The notes under the pieces: generated by a model
Database searches by the model: none
What the model was told of the DNA's origin: nothing
Seen by the model: only the letters and a program-made list of their open reading frames with translations
Made by a program: the position numbers and the translations under genes
NCBI GenBank assembly: GCA_963422275.1
Contig: OY729418.1
Coordinates: 4,588,001 to 4,652,000 of the forward strand
Direction: 5' to 3'
Source: G963422275 sp963422275
Lineage (GTDB): Bacteria; Pseudomonadota; Alphaproteobacteria; Rhodobacterales; Rhodobacteraceae
DNA length: 64,000 nucleotides
Part shown: one piece after another, positions 62,487 through 64,000 of the stretch
Numbering within the stretch: the first letter of the stretch is position 1
Layout: every line of letters starts with the position of its first letter

Positions 62487-63708
62487 GGAACCTCTGAATA
62501 TAGCCTGATTTTGGGCGTTGCATTGCGCATCCGGTGCGCGCCCGCTATTTTGCGCCACGCCTTTTTTGGGGGATACTGACATGCAGCGCCTTCAGCAATT
62601 GACCTTTGCCAGCCTCGAATACGATCGCAAGAAGCGCAAGACGCGCCGCGAGATCTTTCTGGAGCGGATGGACGGCCTGATCCCCTGGGAGCGCCTGGAG
62701 GCCTGCATTGCGCCGGTGTATCCGAAGGGCGGCCGCAAGGGGCGACAGCCGCATCCGCTGTCGGTGATGCTGCGCGTGCACTGCGTTTAGCCGTTCTGCA
62801 ATCTGAGCGACCCGGCGATGGAGGACCGGCTTGCGAGGCGGAGAGAGTCCGGCGCCTTGCCGGGGCGGTGCTTGAGAAGGTTCCGGACGAGACGACGATC
62901 CCGAGTTCCGCCACCGGCTGGAGCGCCGCGGACTGGCGCACCTTCTGTTTCGGGATATCAGGGCTCGCCTGGCCGAGCGGGGGGTTTTGCTGAAGAAGGG
63001 CAGCATCGTTGACGCCACCATCATCTCGGCGCCATCGTCGACCAGGAACGAGAGCAGCGCCCGCGACCCGGAGACGCACCGGACCAGGAAGGGGAACCGG
63101 TGGCATTTCGGGATGAAGCTGCACATCGGCACCGACCCCCGGGGTCTGGCGCGCCACCTGGAGGGAACGGCCGCCAACGTCGCGACCTGACGCCTTCGGA
63201 TCGGCTTCTGCACGGCGAGGAGGAGCAAGTCTGGGGCGACTCCGGATATCGCGGGATCGGCAAGCGCGCGGAGCACGCGCATCGCGATGTTTCGTGGCAG
63301 ATTGCCCTGCCCCCGAGCAAGCGCCGGACGCTGGCGCCGGGCAGCGCCGCGGCCAGGGCGGAGACGGCGAAGGCCCGGGTGCGGGCGCGGGTGGAGCATC
63401 CGTTCCGGATCGTCAAGCGGGTGTTCGGCTGCGACATGGTTCGCTATCGGGGCTTGGACAAGAACGTGCAGCGGCTTGCGCTGCTTCCGGACTTCTCGAA
63501 CCTGATGATTGCCCAGCCGCACTTGCAATGACAGGGGAGAAGTGTGTCCGGAATTTGCCGGACCGGCCCCGCGGGGGCTGAACCGGCGGCGGTTTCGCCC
63601 CGAAAACGCGCATTTGCGGCTTCCGGACCGCCGAAAACCGACCGGCGCAGCCGGGAAGGGCAAATTCCGCAGCAAACCCCAAAAAAAACCCTCCAAATCA
63701 GAGGTTCC
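62487..63708 (+). mobile_element. ISa copy 5 (1222 bp)
   Basis: Ends GGAACCTCTGA and TCAGAGGTTCC are flanked by CTAG on both sides (62483-62486 and 63709-63712). This copy and copy 1 are the only near full-length ISa elements in the window. It lies between an IS630 remnant and an IS5 remnant. Confidence 0.9.
62581..63531 (+). pseudogene. IS5-family transposase of ISa copy 5, interrupted
   Basis: ATG 62581 gives MQRLQQLTFASLEYDRKKRK and REIFLERMDGLIPWERLEA. A TAG at 62788 replaces a Gln codon in the VHCVQPFCNLSDP block. Beyond it the frame is lost after MEDRLA, recovered at ARLAERGVLLKKGS with VDATIISAPSSTRNE and FGMKLHIGTD, lost at GTAANVAT, and recovered in another frame as GDSGYRGIGKRAEHAHRDVS ... 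SNLMIAQPHLQ. Except for the TAG, the breaks coincide with those of copy 1. Confidence 0.8.
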
Positions 63709-63712
63709 CTAG

Positions 63713-63930
63713 CCGGCTAAGCATGCGCGCGATAAGGTTGCGCTGCCTGCAGCACTTGGCATCGTCGGCCGTCGGCTTCCTGCGGTTGCGGCGTCCGGGG
63801 ATGTGGGGCTTGACGCTGCGCGCGGCAAGGGCGTCGCGAAAGCGACCGCCGTCATGGCCCTTGTCGGCGATCAGGGTCCCGCGGCGCGGCGCAGCGGGGA
63901 GCAGGGCTATGCCCCTGCTTCTCGCCGAGG
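63713..63930 (-). pseudogene. IS5-family transposase fragment
   Basis: The minus strand reads GTLIADKGHDGGRFRDALAA, RSVKPHIPGRRNRRKPTADD and RQRNLIARMLSRL. This matches the ADKGYD...IPGRRNRK...Y..RN.IE.MF segment of IS427/IS5-type transposases. The frame ends at the CTAG bordering ISa copy 5, so the older element was probably interrupted by it. The remaining bases to 64000 show nothing certain. Confidence 0.7.
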
Positions 63931-64000
63931 CCGGGTCAGCGACTGCCGGGGTGCAGCGTCAAGCCACTAATGCGAGCGAACCGGCCTCGGAAAGCCGGAA

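Overview
The window looks like a chromosomal segment of an alphaproteobacterium, most likely close to Rhodobacterales. This is inferred from gene content and order: ctaC, ctaB, a 58-residue linker gene, ctaG, ctaE, SURF1, thrC, an M16 peptidase and a GNAT gene, with tldD divergent; a topoisomerase I with repeated C-terminal modules; and mce followed by DUF1467. No rRNA or tRNA gene was seen. The segment is heavily loaded with insertion sequences (IS), most of them decayed and several nested. ISa, ISb, ISc and ISd below are local labels only.

Layout. 1-742: 5' part of an adenine DNA methyltransferase gene running off the left edge. 800-970: IS630-type vestige. 1201-1740: apt. 2139-2720: orphan type IV prepilin-like gene. 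3080-10447 (minus): LacI regulator, solute-binding protein, two permeases, GH63/MGH-like hydrolase and ATPase, with a LacI-type operator/promoter at 10503-10531. 10640-19563 (minus): FAD-linked oxidase, GNAT, M16 peptidase, thrC and the cytochrome c oxidase subunit/assembly genes. 19726-24803 (plus): tldD, topA, mce, DUF1467. 24803-28165: IS630 vestige, permease, nitroreductase, BKACE enzyme.

28374-44769 is an IS-rich island around a complete type I Zorya-like anti-phage operon: zorA (MotA-like), zorB (MotB/OmpA-like), zorC (EH-signature) and zorD (SNF2 helicase with a C-terminal nuclease-like domain). ZorB carries about 7.7 nearly identical 70-residue coiled-coil repeats (210 bp each), which make it 855 residues long. 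Two copies of ISa sit exactly at the start codons of zorA and zorD, and their ends now supply the sequence at the ribosome-binding position. Removing the second copy joins zorC and zorD in frame.

44977-54851 holds a probable sugar/polyol catabolic and uptake region: TIM-barrel isomerase, DUF993 aldolase-like protein and SDR on minus; GMC oxidoreductase and a second complete ABC importer on plus. 54997-57350: enoyl-CoA hydratase and CoA-transferase. 57574-59435: a GDYXXLXY/DUF2157 membrane pair. 60181-60888: a DUF4258/HTH toxin-antitoxin module whose toxin is frameshifted. 60962-64000: further IS elements and fragments.

All assignments come from reading translated sequence and recognising motifs; no database search was possible.
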